15,332 nt of DNA from JAVKSM01 sp039583705 (GTDB lineage Bacteria; Actinomycetota; Actinomycetes; Mycobacteriales; Pseudonocardiaceae). Shown piece after piece: positions 1 to 7,182 of the stretch; positions within the stretch are counted from its first letter, which is position 1; each line of letters begins with the position of its first letter. The stretch lies in the NCBI GenBank assembly GCA_039583705.1, contig JAVKSM010000080.1:1-15332 (forward strand). Direction: 5' to 3'. The notes beneath the pieces were generated by a model that saw nothing but the letters and a program-made list of their open reading frames with translations, was not told the origin of the DNA and made no database searches. A program made the position numbers and the translations under genes.

Positions 1-30
1 CCCGAGAACCGATCGCCACCGCCGGGCCAT
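1..30 (-). CDS. Start of an unidentified gene running off the left edge (partial)
   Basis: An ATG on the minus strand at 30-28 opens a frame reading MARRWRSVLG to the edge of the window. It is preceded by a purine-rich ribosome binding site (GAGGAGGGGGC directly before the ATG, with another AGGAGG just upstream), which is the main reason to believe it. The lipoprotein gene lies 87 bp upstream on the same strand, so it could be the next member of that operon. Ten residues are too few to name a family; a basic N-terminus of this kind fits many cytoplasmic or membrane proteins. Confidence 0.4.
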   Translation of the reverse strand, partial: MARRWRSVLG

Positions 31-117
31 GCCCCCTCCTCGCCCCTCCTCACCTCACGCCGCCGCGACGCTACACCCCGGGTTGGTCGTCCAGGGCGCG
101 CGCACGACCGGCGCCAC

Positions 118-756
118 TCAGCCGGTCGCGCTGGGTGGCGGTGCGACCGGGGTCGAGACTCCGACCGGCTGCAGTGTGCGACAGTTCGGCGCCTGCTGCG
201 CGGCCTGGTTCAGCTCTGGCGGAAACGCGAGGTCCGCCAGGCCGGCCTGGCCGCCCGCCCCGACGAACGTGCCCGCGATCCGCTGCAGCGTCGAGGCGAG
301 CGTGTCCGGGTCGCTGCTCGGCACCGCGGCCAGTTGCTCCTGGGACCTGACGAGCAAGCCGTGGAGCTGGGTGAGCGTGGTGTTCAGCGTGGCGCTGAGC
401 TGCTGGCCGTTGGGCACCGGCGCCGGGCCCGCCTCGTCGACCCCGGCCATCGCCCGGCCGAGGGCGTCGACCTGCTCGTTGACGTAGTCCTGGAACCGCC
501 GTCGGCTCCCGGCCAGGTCGTTGCGGTCGAGCCGGGGCACGTTGCGGGTGTTGCCGAGGAACGGCGCCAGGGCGCCGCAGATCTGGTTCGACCAGACGAC
601 CGTCGGGGAGGCAGCCGCCACCGCCGGTGTCGGGACCGGCCGGCCCGGACCGGATGCCGTCTGGACGCCACCGGACGCCGCCTGGACCCCGTTGTCGCAC
701 GCGGCCACGGCCAGCACGGCCGCCACGACGGTTCCGAGAGCGATGGTGCGCCACAT
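118..756 (-). CDS. Putative small secreted lipoprotein, 212 aa
   Basis: The N-terminus (MWRTIALGTVVAAVLAVAAC) is a classical type II signal peptide: one basic residue, a hydrophobic core, and a lipobox ending V-A-A-C with the acylated Cys at residue 20. The mature part begins with a flexible Ala/Gly/Ser/Pro-rich linker containing the short internal repeat GVQAASG/GVQTASG. A helical, Gln/Leu-rich domain with two further cysteines (ICGAL and NCRTL contexts) follows, and a Pro/Ser tail ends it. I do not recognise a named family; it looks like an extracytoplasmic, membrane-anchored protein. The ATG at 756 was preferred to an upstream TTG at 795 because only the ATG puts the signal peptide at the N-terminus, and GGAG lies about 12 nt upstream. 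The gene starts 48 bp after the hppA stop on the same strand, so co-transcription with hppA is plausible. Confidence 0.8.
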   Translation of the reverse strand: MWRTIALGTVVAAVLAVAACDNGVQAASGGVQTASGPGRPVPTPAVAAASPTVVWSNQICGALAPFLGNTRNVPRLDRNDLAGSRRRFQDYVNEQVDALGRAMAGVDEAGPAPVPNGQQLSATLNTTLTQLHGLLVRSQEQLAAVPSSDPDTLASTLQRIAGTFVGAGGQAGLADLAFPPELNQAAQQAPNCRTLQPVGVSTPVAPPPSATG

Positions 757-783
757 GTCGGGCGTATTCTCCGCCACCGCGGT

Positions 784-814
784 CCGGGCCGCCAAACGGC
801 AGGGTCAGGCCCGG
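784..814 (-). terminator. Inverted repeat at the hppA 3' end
   Basis: A perfect 7-bp inverted repeat, CCGGGCC (784-790) and GGCCCGG (808-814), encloses 17 nt and straddles the hppA stop codon (807-805). It could be a weak terminator or an mRNA 3' stabiliser that lowers lipoprotein expression relative to hppA. No T-tract follows, so function is uncertain. Confidence 0.3.
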
Positions 815-3138
815 GCGGCGGCGGGCTGCTCCTCGGCGATCGCGGTGGACCGGCGCTTCGACACCACCACGGCCGTCACCAGGATCGCGAAGGCGATTGC
901 CGCGATGATCGCCCGCACCGCCAGGGACGCGCTTGCGCCGGTGGTGAAGGTGACGATTGCCGGCGCGATGATCACCGAGACCAGGTTCATCACCTTGATC
1001 AGCGGGTTGATGGCCGGGCCGGCAGTGTCCTTGAACGGGTCGCCCACCGTGTCACCGATGATGGTCGCCGCGTGCGCCTCGGAGCCCTTGCCGCCGTGGT
1101 TGCCGTCCTCGACGAGCTTCTTGGCGTTGTCCCACGCACCGCCGGAGTTCGCCAGGAAGATCGCCATGAGGGTACCGGCCGCGATGGCTCCGGCGAGGTA
1201 GCCGGCGAGCGGGCCGGTGCCGAGGCCGAACCCGACCGCGATCGGTGCGAGCACCGCGAGCAGGCCCGGCGGGACCAGCTCGCGCTGGGCGTCGCGGGTG
1301 CACAGGTCGACCACCCGGCCGTACTCCGGCCGGCCGGTGCCTTCCATGATCCCGGGGATCTCGCGGAACTGGCGGCGCACCTCGAAGACCACGGCGCTGG
1401 CGGCCCGGGCTACCGCGTTGACCGCCAGCCCCGAGAACAGGAACACCACCGCCGCGCCGATCACCACACCGACGAGCACGTTCGGGCTGAACACCGCGGT
1501 GAGGAAGGAGCTGCCGGCACTGGCCACGTTCACCCCGCCGGTGCCCACCTTGAACCCGGCCTTGGTCAGGGCCTGGTTGATCGAGTCGTTGTAGGAGCCG
1601 AACAACGCGGTCGCGGCGAGCACCGCGGTCGCGATCGCGATGCCCTTGGTGATCGCCTTGGTGGTGTTGCCCAGGGCGTCGAGCTCGGTGAGGACCTGCG
1701 CGCCCTCGCCCTGCACGTCGCCGGACATCTCGGCGATGCCCTGGGCGTTGTCGCTGACCGGGCCGAAGGTGTCCATTGCGACGATGACGCCGACGGTGGT
1801 GAGCAGGCCGGTGCCCGCGAGCGCCACCGCGAACAGCGCGATGGTGACCGAGCCGGACAGCAGGAACGCGCCGTACACCGCCGCCGCGATGACCAGCGCG
1901 GTGTAGACGGACGACTCGAACCCGACCGAGATCCCGGCGAGGATCACCGTCGCCGCGCCGGTCCGCGAGCTGCGGCCGACGTCGATGACCGGACGGCGCT
2001 CGGTGCCGGTGAAGTAGCCGGTGAGCCAGAGGATGACGCCGGCCAGCACGATCCCGATGACCACCGCGACTGCCGCGATCGTCTTCGGGCTACCGACCAC
2101 CTGGCTGATCGGCACGGCGTCGACCTGGGTGAGCCCGGTCAGGCCACTGAAACCGTTGGGTAGGTAGATCACGGCGGCGGCGACGCAGAGCGCCGCGGAG
2201 ATGGCCGCGGAGATGTAGAAGCTGCGGTTGATGGCGCGCAGGCCGTTCTCGCCCTGGCGTGCCCGGGTGGTGTATACGCCGATCACGGCCGTGACCACGC
2301 CGATGGCCGGGACGATGAGCGGGAACAGGATGCCCTGCACGCCGAAGGCGGCTGAGCCGAGGATGAGCGCGGCGACCAGCGTCACCGCGTAGGACTCGAA
2401 CAGGTCCGCGGCCATCCCGGCGCAGTCGCCGACGTTGTCGCCGACGTTGTCGGCGATGGTGGCGGCGTTGCGCGGGTCGTCCTCGGGGATGTTCTGCTCG
2501 ACCTTGCCCACCAGGTCGGCGCCGACGTCGGCGGCCTTGGTGAAGATGCCGCCGCCCACCCGCATGAACATCGCGAGCAGTGCCGCACCGAACCCGAACC
2601 CCTCCAGCACCTGCGGGGCCTGCCCGGCGTAGGCGAGCACGACCATGGCGGCCCCGAACAGGCCCAGGCCGACGGTGAACATCCCGACCACGCCGCCGGT
2701 GCGGAACGCGACCCGCATCCCGTTCACCCGGCCGTTGGGCTCCCGCGCCGCCGCGGCCACCCGCAGGTTCGCCCTGGTCGCCAGCCACATGCCGAGGTAG
2801 CCGATGGTCGCGGAGAACACCGCACCGACCACGAAGAAGCACGACCGTCCGACCCGTTGGCCGAGCGTGTCCGCGGGGAGGGCGAACAGCACCCCGAACA
2901 CGATGACGACGAACACGACGAGGGTCCGGAACTGACGGTTGAGGTAGGCCCGCGCGCCTTCCTGCACGGCGCGCGCGATGGTCTGCATCCGCAGGGTGCC
3001 CTGGCCGGCGGCCAGCACCTCCCTCAGCAGGACGTAACCCACACCGAGCGCGATGAGGGCGACCACGGCGACCACACCGACCACGGTGCGGTCACCCCCG
3101 GAGAGCTTGAGACCCTCCGCGAGGTGGAGCGGGGACAT
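805..3138 (-). CDS. hppA: Membrane-bound K+-insensitive H+-translocating pyrophosphatase, 777 aa
   Basis: HppA is an integral membrane pump that couples pyrophosphate hydrolysis to proton export across the cytoplasmic membrane. The protein has the family's long many-helix architecture. The substrate-binding motif DVGADLVGKVE is at about residues 204-214, followed by the acidic loop DNVGDNVGDCAGMAADLFE. The second acidic cluster DNAKKLVEDGNHGGKGSEAH and GDTVGDPFKDTAGP lie near residues 670-710. In GNTTKAITKG the Lys at about residue 494 occupies the position that is Ala in K+-dependent enzymes, so this is the K+-independent, proton-pumping subclass. Length is in the family's normal range, with a short Ala/Arg-rich C-terminal tail. 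The ATG at 3138 follows an ideal AGGAGG with four spacer bases, which decides against upstream in-frame starts. It is transcribed divergently from the helicase, with the lipoprotein gene immediately downstream. Confidence 0.97.
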   Translation of the reverse strand: MSPLHLAEGLKLSGGDRTVVGVVAVVALIALGVGYVLLREVLAAGQGTLRMQTIARAVQEGARAYLNRQFRTLVVFVVIVFGVLFALPADTLGQRVGRSCFFVVGAVFSATIGYLGMWLATRANLRVAAAAREPNGRVNGMRVAFRTGGVVGMFTVGLGLFGAAMVVLAYAGQAPQVLEGFGFGAALLAMFMRVGGGIFTKAADVGADLVGKVEQNIPEDDPRNAATIADNVGDNVGDCAGMAADLFESYAVTLVAALILGSAAFGVQGILFPLIVPAIGVVTAVIGVYTTRARQGENGLRAINRSFYISAAISAALCVAAAVIYLPNGFSGLTGLTQVDAVPISQVVGSPKTIAAVAVVIGIVLAGVILWLTGYFTGTERRPVIDVGRSSRTGAATVILAGISVGFESSVYTALVIAAAVYGAFLLSGSVTIALFAVALAGTGLLTTVGVIVAMDTFGPVSDNAQGIAEMSGDVQGEGAQVLTELDALGNTTKAITKGIAIATAVLAATALFGSYNDSINQALTKAGFKVGTGGVNVASAGSSFLTAVFSPNVLVGVVIGAAVVFLFSGLAVNAVARAASAVVFEVRRQFREIPGIMEGTGRPEYGRVVDLCTRDAQRELVPPGLLAVLAPIAVGFGLGTGPLAGYLAGAIAAGTLMAIFLANSGGAWDNAKKLVEDGNHGGKGSEAHAATIIGDTVGDPFKDTAGPAINPLIKVMNLVSVIIAPAIVTFTTGASASLAVRAIIAAIAFAILVTAVVVSKRRSTAIAEEQPAAARA

Positions 3139-3400
3139 CCGTCCTCCTGGTGGGACACATGCGTGGGACAGAAGCCGGAGCCGACCCGACGCGCTTGTGG
3201 ACACGCGACACCTCGGCCAGCGCCGAGGCGGCGAAAGCGGCAGTCTATGGCGTGTGCGCGGCAGCGTTCCCACCGCGGTGAAGGCGCTGGGGTCGAATGG
3301 CCGATCGCCGCAGGTCGCGCAGCGTGCGGGCGACCCCGAGGGTGGCTTGCTGGCAAGCTCGACGACCGTGACGGGGAGCCCACGGGGCGGTGAGGGGACC
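3139..3400. promoter_or_regulatory. Divergent intergenic region between hppA and the helicase gene
   Basis: This 262-bp gap must hold the promoters of both divergent genes. On the minus strand TAGACT (3247-3242) fits an actinobacterial TANNNT -10 box and would give hppA a leader of roughly 95 nt; no clear -35 is present. Inside that leader is a compact hairpin, CCTCGGC (3211-3217) and GCCGAGG (3222-3228) with a CAGC loop. Nearer the helicase is the near-palindrome GCTTGC-TG-GCAAGC (3345-3358), a possible operator. A sequence one mismatch from the actinobacterial DnaA box sits at 3196-3204. No coding sequence is supported here. Confidence 0.45.
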
Positions 3401-5740
3401 GTGCCTGACGCGCTGGAGGGGTCCGCGGGACGGTTGCTGCGGCGGGTCCTGGCGGGGGTGCCGGCCGGCGAGTCCCCGCTGACCCACGCCGAGGTGCTCC
3501 CGGCGCGGCCCGGCGAGAGCGCCGACTGGCCGTCGTGGGTCGTGCCCCGGGTCGTCTCGGCGTTGCGGGCCGGCGGGATCGAGGCGCCCTGGAGGCATCA
3601 GGTCACGGCGGCGTCGTCGGCGCACGCCGGCCGGCACGTCGTCGTCGCGACCGGAACCGCGTCGGGCAAGTCGCTGGTCTACCAGATGCCCGTGCTCACG
3701 GCGCTGGCCACGCAGCCCCGGGCGACCGCACTCTACCTGGCGCCGACCAAGGCGCTGGCCGCCGACCAGTTGCGCTCGGTCACCGCGATGGGACTGGCGG
3801 AGATCCGGGCGGCGCCGTTCGACGGGGACACCCCGCTGGCCGAGCGCGACTGGGTGCGGGCGCACGCGCGGTGGGTGTTCAGCAATCCCGACATGCTGCA
3901 CCGTGGCCTGCTGCCGCGGCACCCCGGCTGGTCAACGTTCCTGCGGCGGCTGCGCTACGTCGTCGTCGACGAGTGCCACGCCTACCGCGGTGTCTTCGGG
4001 TCGCACGTGGCGCTGCTGCTGCGCCGGCTGCGGCGGGTCTGCGCCCGCTACGGTTCCACGCCGACGTTCGTGCTGGCCTCGGCGACCGTCGCCGACCCGG
4101 CCGGGTTCGCCTCCCGGCTGACGGGGCTGCCGGTCGAGGCGGTGACCGAGGACGGCTCGCCGCGGGGGGAGCGCACCGTCGCGTTGTGGGAACCACCGCT
4201 GCTGGCCGACCGGACCGGGGAGAACGGCGCGCCGGTGCGGCGCGCCGCCGGCGCCGAGGCGGCCCGCATCCTCGCCGACCTCGTGGTCGAGAGCGCGCGC
4301 ACGCTGGCGTTCGTCCGGTCCCGCCGCGGCGCCGAGCTCACCGCGCTCGGCGCCCGCCGCCTGTTGTCTGAGGTGGACACCTCGCTGGCCGCCCGGGTGG
4401 CCGCCTACCGGGCGGGGTTCCTGCCGGAGGAACGGCGCGCGCTGGAGCGGGCGCTGGCCTCCGGCGAGCTGCTCGGGGTCGCCTCGACGAACGCGCTGGA
4501 GCTCGGCGTGGACGTCGCCGGGCTGGACGCGGTCGTGGTGGCGGGGTTCCCCGGAACCCGGGCGTCGTTCTGGCAGCAGGCCGGCCGGGCCGGGCGGGGG
4601 CCGTCGTCGGAGTCGCTGGTGGTGTTCGTGGCTCGCGATGACCCGCTGGACACCTACCTCGTGCACCACCCGGCGGCGGTGCTGGGCGCGCCGCTGGAGG
4701 GTTGCGTGCTCGACCCGACCAACCCGTACGTGCTGGGCCCCCAGATGGCGTGTGCCGCGGCCGAGCTGCCGTTGACAACCGAGGAAGCGTCGGAGTTGTT
4801 CGGGGGCGAGGCGGCATATCCGGTGCTGGACGGCCTGGTGGCAGACGGGCTGGTGCGCCGACGCGCGGCCGGCTGGTTCTGGGCGGCGCCGTCCGAGCGG
4901 CCCGCCGCGGACGTGGACCTCCGCGGCACCGGCGGCGAGCCGGTCGCGGTGGTGGAGGGTGACTCGGGGCGGCTGCTCGGAACCGTCGACCTCGGTGCGG
5001 CTCCGGCGACGGTGCACGCCGGCGCGGTGTATCTGCACCAAGGCGTCTCCTACGTCGTGGACGACCTGGATCTCCCACAAGGGCTCGCGCTGGTCCACCG
5101 CGAGGAACCGGAGTGGTCGACCTCGGCGCGTTCGGTGGTGGACATAGCCGTCGTGGCGACCACCTCGTCGCGTCGGTGCGGTGCGGTGAACGTGGCGCTC
5201 GGCGAGGTGGAGGTGACCGAGCAGGTGGTCGGCTACCTGCGCCGGCTGCCCTCGGGTGAGGTGCTCGACGCGGTACCGCTGGAATTGCCGGCCCGCAGCC
5301 TGCGCACCCGGGCGGTCTGGTACTCGGTGACAGCGGAGCTGCTGGCCTCCGCGGGCGTGGACCCGACGCGGGTCCCGGGCGCGCTGCACGCCGCCGAGCA
5401 CGCCGCGATCGGCCTGCTGCCGCTGTTCGCCACCTGTGACCGATGGGATATCGGCGGCATGTCCGCCGCGGCGCACCCGGACACCGCGGCCCCGACGGTT
5501 TTCGTGCACGACGGGTACCCAGGAGGAGCCGGTTTCGCGGATCGGGGCCACGCCGCGCTCGCGTCCTGGCTGACAGCGACCCGGGATGCGATCGCCGCCT
5601 GCGAGTGCCCGTCCGGCTGCCCGTCCTGCGTGCAGTCGCCCAAGTGCGGCAACGGGAACGACCCGCTCGACAAAGACGGTGCCGTCGCGGTGCTGACCGC
5701 GGTGCTGGACGAACTGGGGCGCCGCGACCTGAACCCGTGA
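3401..5740 (+). CDS. Superfamily 2 DEAH-type DNA helicase with DUF1998 Cys domain (MrfA/SftH/Rv3649-like), 779 aa
   Basis: The N-terminal RecA domain has Walker A GTASGKS at residues 85-91, motif II DECH at 190-193 and motif III SAT at 227-229. The second RecA domain has TLAFVRSRRGAEL, STNALELGVDV and motif VI QQAGRAGR near residue 392. The C-terminal third is a DUF1998-type domain with clustered cysteines at about 734, 736, 740, 743 and 749 (CEC...CPSC...KC), a likely metal site. This matches the family of Bacillus MrfA, mycobacterial SftH and M. tuberculosis Rv3649, ATP-dependent 3'-5' DNA translocases; MrfA is linked to mitomycin-lesion repair. The role in this organism is inferred. GTG 3401 was chosen for its GAGGGG Shine-Dalgarno and because homology starts soon after. 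An in-frame GTG at 3368 lacks a ribosome binding site. The gene appears monocistronic and meets a convergent operon. Confidence 0.95.
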   Translation: MPDALEGSAGRLLRRVLAGVPAGESPLTHAEVLPARPGESADWPSWVVPRVVSALRAGGIEAPWRHQVTAASSAHAGRHVVVATGTASGKSLVYQMPVLTALATQPRATALYLAPTKALAADQLRSVTAMGLAEIRAAPFDGDTPLAERDWVRAHARWVFSNPDMLHRGLLPRHPGWSTFLRRLRYVVVDECHAYRGVFGSHVALLLRRLRRVCARYGSTPTFVLASATVADPAGFASRLTGLPVEAVTEDGSPRGERTVALWEPPLLADRTGENGAPVRRAAGAEAARILADLVVESARTLAFVRSRRGAELTALGARRLLSEVDTSLAARVAAYRAGFLPEERRALERALASGELLGVASTNALELGVDVAGLDAVVVAGFPGTRASFWQQAGRAGRGPSSESLVVFVARDDPLDTYLVHHPAAVLGAPLEGCVLDPTNPYVLGPQMACAAAELPLTTEEASELFGGEAAYPVLDGLVADGLVRRRAAGWFWAAPSERPAADVDLRGTGGEPVAVVEGDSGRLLGTVDLGAAPATVHAGAVYLHQGVSYVVDDLDLPQGLALVHREEPEWSTSARSVVDIAVVATTSSRRCGAVNVALGEVEVTEQVVGYLRRLPSGEVLDAVPLELPARSLRTRAVWYSVTAELLASAGVDPTRVPGALHAAEHAAIGLLPLFATCDRWDIGGMSAAAHPDTAAPTVFVHDGYPGGAGFADRGHAALASWLTATRDAIAACECPSGCPSCVQSPKCGNGNDPLDKDGAVAVLTAVLDELGRRDLNP

Positions 5741-5764
5741 GACCTGGAGCCTTGCGACGAGGAA

Positions 5765-5805
5765 CCCGGCCAGTTCGACGGCGGGAGGACGCCGAGCTGG
5801 CCGGG
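5765..5805 (+). terminator. Stem-loop after the helicase gene
   Basis: CCCGGCCAG (5765-5773) pairs perfectly with CTGGCCGGG (5797-5805). Inside it CGGCG and CGCCG can pair as well, giving a two-tier stem. It begins 25 nt past the helicase stop and is followed by CCGGTTCTTCC, a weak pyrimidine-rich stretch. It probably acts as a GC-type actinobacterial terminator. Confidence 0.6.
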
Positions 5806-5837
5806 CCGGTTCTTCCACTGGGGAGCGGGAGCTGAGG

Positions 5838-5881
5838 TCGCCGCGGGCCGGGCGTGTCGGGGCACACACGGCCCGCGGCGA
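5838..5881. terminator. Perfect 12-bp inverted repeat, bidirectional terminator
   Basis: TCGCCGCGGGCC (5838-5849) and GGCCCGCGGCGA (5870-5881) are perfect complements, with an additional GTGT/ACAC pairing inside the loop. It lies between convergent genes, so it can stop transcription from either side. GGCTTTC follows on the plus strand. Confidence 0.65.
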
Positions 5882-5908
5882 GGCTTTCGGTGGTCTTCAG
5901 TTGTCAGG

Positions 5909-5960
5909 GCGGTGGGGCCGGAAGGGGGGTCGGCGTCTAGAGCACATCCGGCCCCACCGC
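5909..5960. terminator. Perfect 14-bp inverted repeat after the minus-strand operon
   Basis: GCGGTGGGGCCGGA (5909-5922) pairs perfectly with TCCGGCCCCACCGC (5947-5960) around a 24-nt loop. It lies 15 nt beyond the stop codon of the small membrane protein on the minus strand. A smaller palindrome, GCGCCC-CTA-GGGCGC (5970-5984), overlaps that stop codon itself. Most likely a terminator for the minus-strand pair; no U-tract is evident. Confidence 0.55.
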
Positions 5961-5975
5961 TGTCTCGGGGCGCCC

Positions 5976-6182
5976 CTAGGGCGCGTACCTGCGTTGCTCG
6001 GCCAACAGGGCGCGGAGGATCGGGTCGACGGTGCGGCCGCGGGCGTTGTGGCGGCCCATCGTGAGCTGCTCCCCGCATTGCCGGCACGGTCGCTCGCCGG
6101 CGCGCCGGGTTGACAACCGGGCACCGAGCAGCATGCCGACCCCGACGGCTACGGCGATGAGAATCAGCGTCAGCACCACCAC
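5976..6182 (-). CDS. Small single-pass membrane protein with CxxC motif, 68 aa
   Basis: The predicted protein starts with a hydrophobic helix (VVVLTLILIAVAVGVGMLLGA, about residues 1-21). A basic stretch follows, then the cysteine pair PCRQCGEQ (Cys33 and Cys36), and a polar, Arg-rich helical tail ending RRYAP. The CRQCG pair resembles half of a zinc ribbon or a simple redox CxxC. It would probably face the cytoplasm, as the positive-inside rule puts the Arg-rich side there. The start is GTG at 6182, six bases after a strong GGAGG that lies inside the upstream gene's 3' end. The two genes overlap by 13 nt, a sign of translational coupling. No family is recognised and no function is claimed. 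Two more in-frame GTG codons at 6179 and 6176 are less well spaced alternatives. Confidence 0.7.
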   Translation of the reverse strand: MVVLTLILIAVAVGVGMLLGARLSTRRAGERPCRQCGEQLTMGRHNARGRTVDPILRALLAEQRRYAP

Positions 6183-6826
6183 GACCCCCCTCCGGCGGGG
6201 ACGGTGGCGGGCCCGCAGCCTGACGCGGCGCCCACGGTGATGTTCGGCCGCTGCCGGACGGCCTCTGCCAGCGCCCCCTGCACCCGGTACGGATCCGGCA
6301 ATCGCCAGCCACATGAAGACGGCGTGACCCGCCAGTGGACTGATCCCTGGAGATACGTCGACGGCGGCGCGGCGACGAAACTGCCGCGGCCGTGCAGCAC
6401 GATCCCCGAACGCCCGACGAGGTCTGGCCGCAGCGGTTCGCCGGGGGCGACGGGGAACAGCCACTGCCCGGTGGGCGTAGCCGCGATCGGCGCCAGGAGC
6501 TCGACGGAGCGCAGCACCCCGGCCACGCGGCGGCCCAGGGTGGCCGACACCTCGATGACGTCGAAGCGGATACCGGTAGGAAGCAGGATCGAGTACGGCA
6601 GGCCCGACCACCACGAGCCGATCTGGGCGTGGTCGGCGGTGGCCCGCGCCATCCAGTCAGCCACAACCGGAACCGGGCCGTCCTGCGGGGCGCGCGCCCG
6701 ACCCGCCCACCGCTCACCCTGGGGGAAGGTGCCGGGTACGACTGGCCAGCCGTGGTCGGCGAAGTACAGTGCCTCCGCCCGCAGCTCGGACCCGCACGCG
6801 GCCCGGTAGCTGTCCCACCACTGCAT
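6170..6826 (-). CDS. Prim-pol-like (bifunctional DNA primase/polymerase N-terminal domain) protein, probably inactive, 218 aa
   Basis: The sequence fits short actinobacterial proteins annotated as bifunctional DNA primase/polymerase. An N-terminal helix is followed by YFADHGWPVVPGTF (residues 21-34, compare the usual YAxxGWPVxP), then FDVIEV (88-93) and GRGSFVAAPPS (146-156, compare GxYVVAPPS). In active archaeo-eukaryotic primase/polymerase domains these two regions carry a metal-binding acidic pair and a conserved His. Here the first reads D-x-x-E and the expected His just after APPS is Tyr, so catalysis is doubtful. There is no helicase or primase C-terminal domain. It may bind nucleic acid or nucleotides, but this is inference. 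The ATG at 6826 follows AGAGGA with a 10-nt spacer and gives the family-typical N-terminus. Its last codons overlap the small membrane protein gene and carry that gene's ribosome binding site. Confidence 0.75.
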   Translation of the reverse strand: MQWWDSYRAACGSELRAEALYFADHGWPVVPGTFPQGERWAGRARAPQDGPVPVVADWMARATADHAQIGSWWSGLPYSILLPTGIRFDVIEVSATLGRRVAGVLRSVELLAPIAATPTGQWLFPVAPGEPLRPDLVGRSGIVLHGRGSFVAAPPSTYLQGSVHWRVTPSSCGWRLPDPYRVQGALAEAVRQRPNITVGAASGCGPATVPAGGGSWWC

Positions 6827-7182
6827 GATCGGCTTATCCTCTCGGTGTGGCGCCTGAACTGGCGCTGTGCCACAAGTAAGGGACCCCTTCGCGCAGAGCG
6901 CCAGCCGTCGTCGCCCACTGGCGGGTGCTTGACGACGAGCGCTGGATATTTTCGCGCTTAACGGGCGAACGTCACACCATGACAGCCCCGATCGGGTGCC
7001 TGCCGTCGTCCGCCGTTCACCGACCGTGAGCGACCGTTCGGCCAGGGTTCCTGTCCGCGCCCGGACGAACGGCCACAGGAACCCGCGCCCCAGGTGGCGA
7101 CCGCTGGACCGCTGATCCCGACGCCGGGCCCACTGCGGCGGCCCAGCTCGGCGTTGTGCCACGGCTTGCCCGCACCGTTGGT
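6827..7182 (-). promoter_or_regulatory. 356-bp intergenic region between ssd and the prim-pol gene
   Basis: No gene is supported here. Near the prim-pol start, GCGCC (6850-6854) and GGCGC (6861-6865) form a small hairpin in the likely leader, with a GTGG/CCAC extension possible. AAGGG-AC-CCCTT (6878-6889) and CCCGATCGGG (6987-6996) are palindromes that could be operators. The stretch around 6945-6965 is unusually AT-rich for this window (ATATTTTCGCGCTTAA) and is the best place for a promoter, although I cannot assign -35 and -10 boxes. A hairpin near the ssd end is listed separately. Confidence 0.35.
7045..7084 (-). terminator. Stem-loop downstream of ssd
   Basis: GGGTTCCTGT (7045-7054) pairs perfectly with ACAGGAACCC (7075-7084), and GTCCG/CGGAC can form a second stem near the loop. 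It lies about 100 nt past the ssd stop on the minus strand. It probably ends the ssd transcript, making ssd a single-gene unit. Confidence 0.5.

Noticed and set aside
334..2163. Plus-strand 609-codon open frame over the lipoprotein and hppA genes
   Set aside because: It is antisense to well-supported genes; the translation is Arg/Asp/His/Gly-rich with no domain, the typical shadow of high third-position GC.
3932..5869. Minus-strand 645-codon open frame over the helicase gene
   Set aside because: Antisense to a helicase with intact motifs; low-complexity Arg/Pro/Gln-rich translation and no ribosome binding site.
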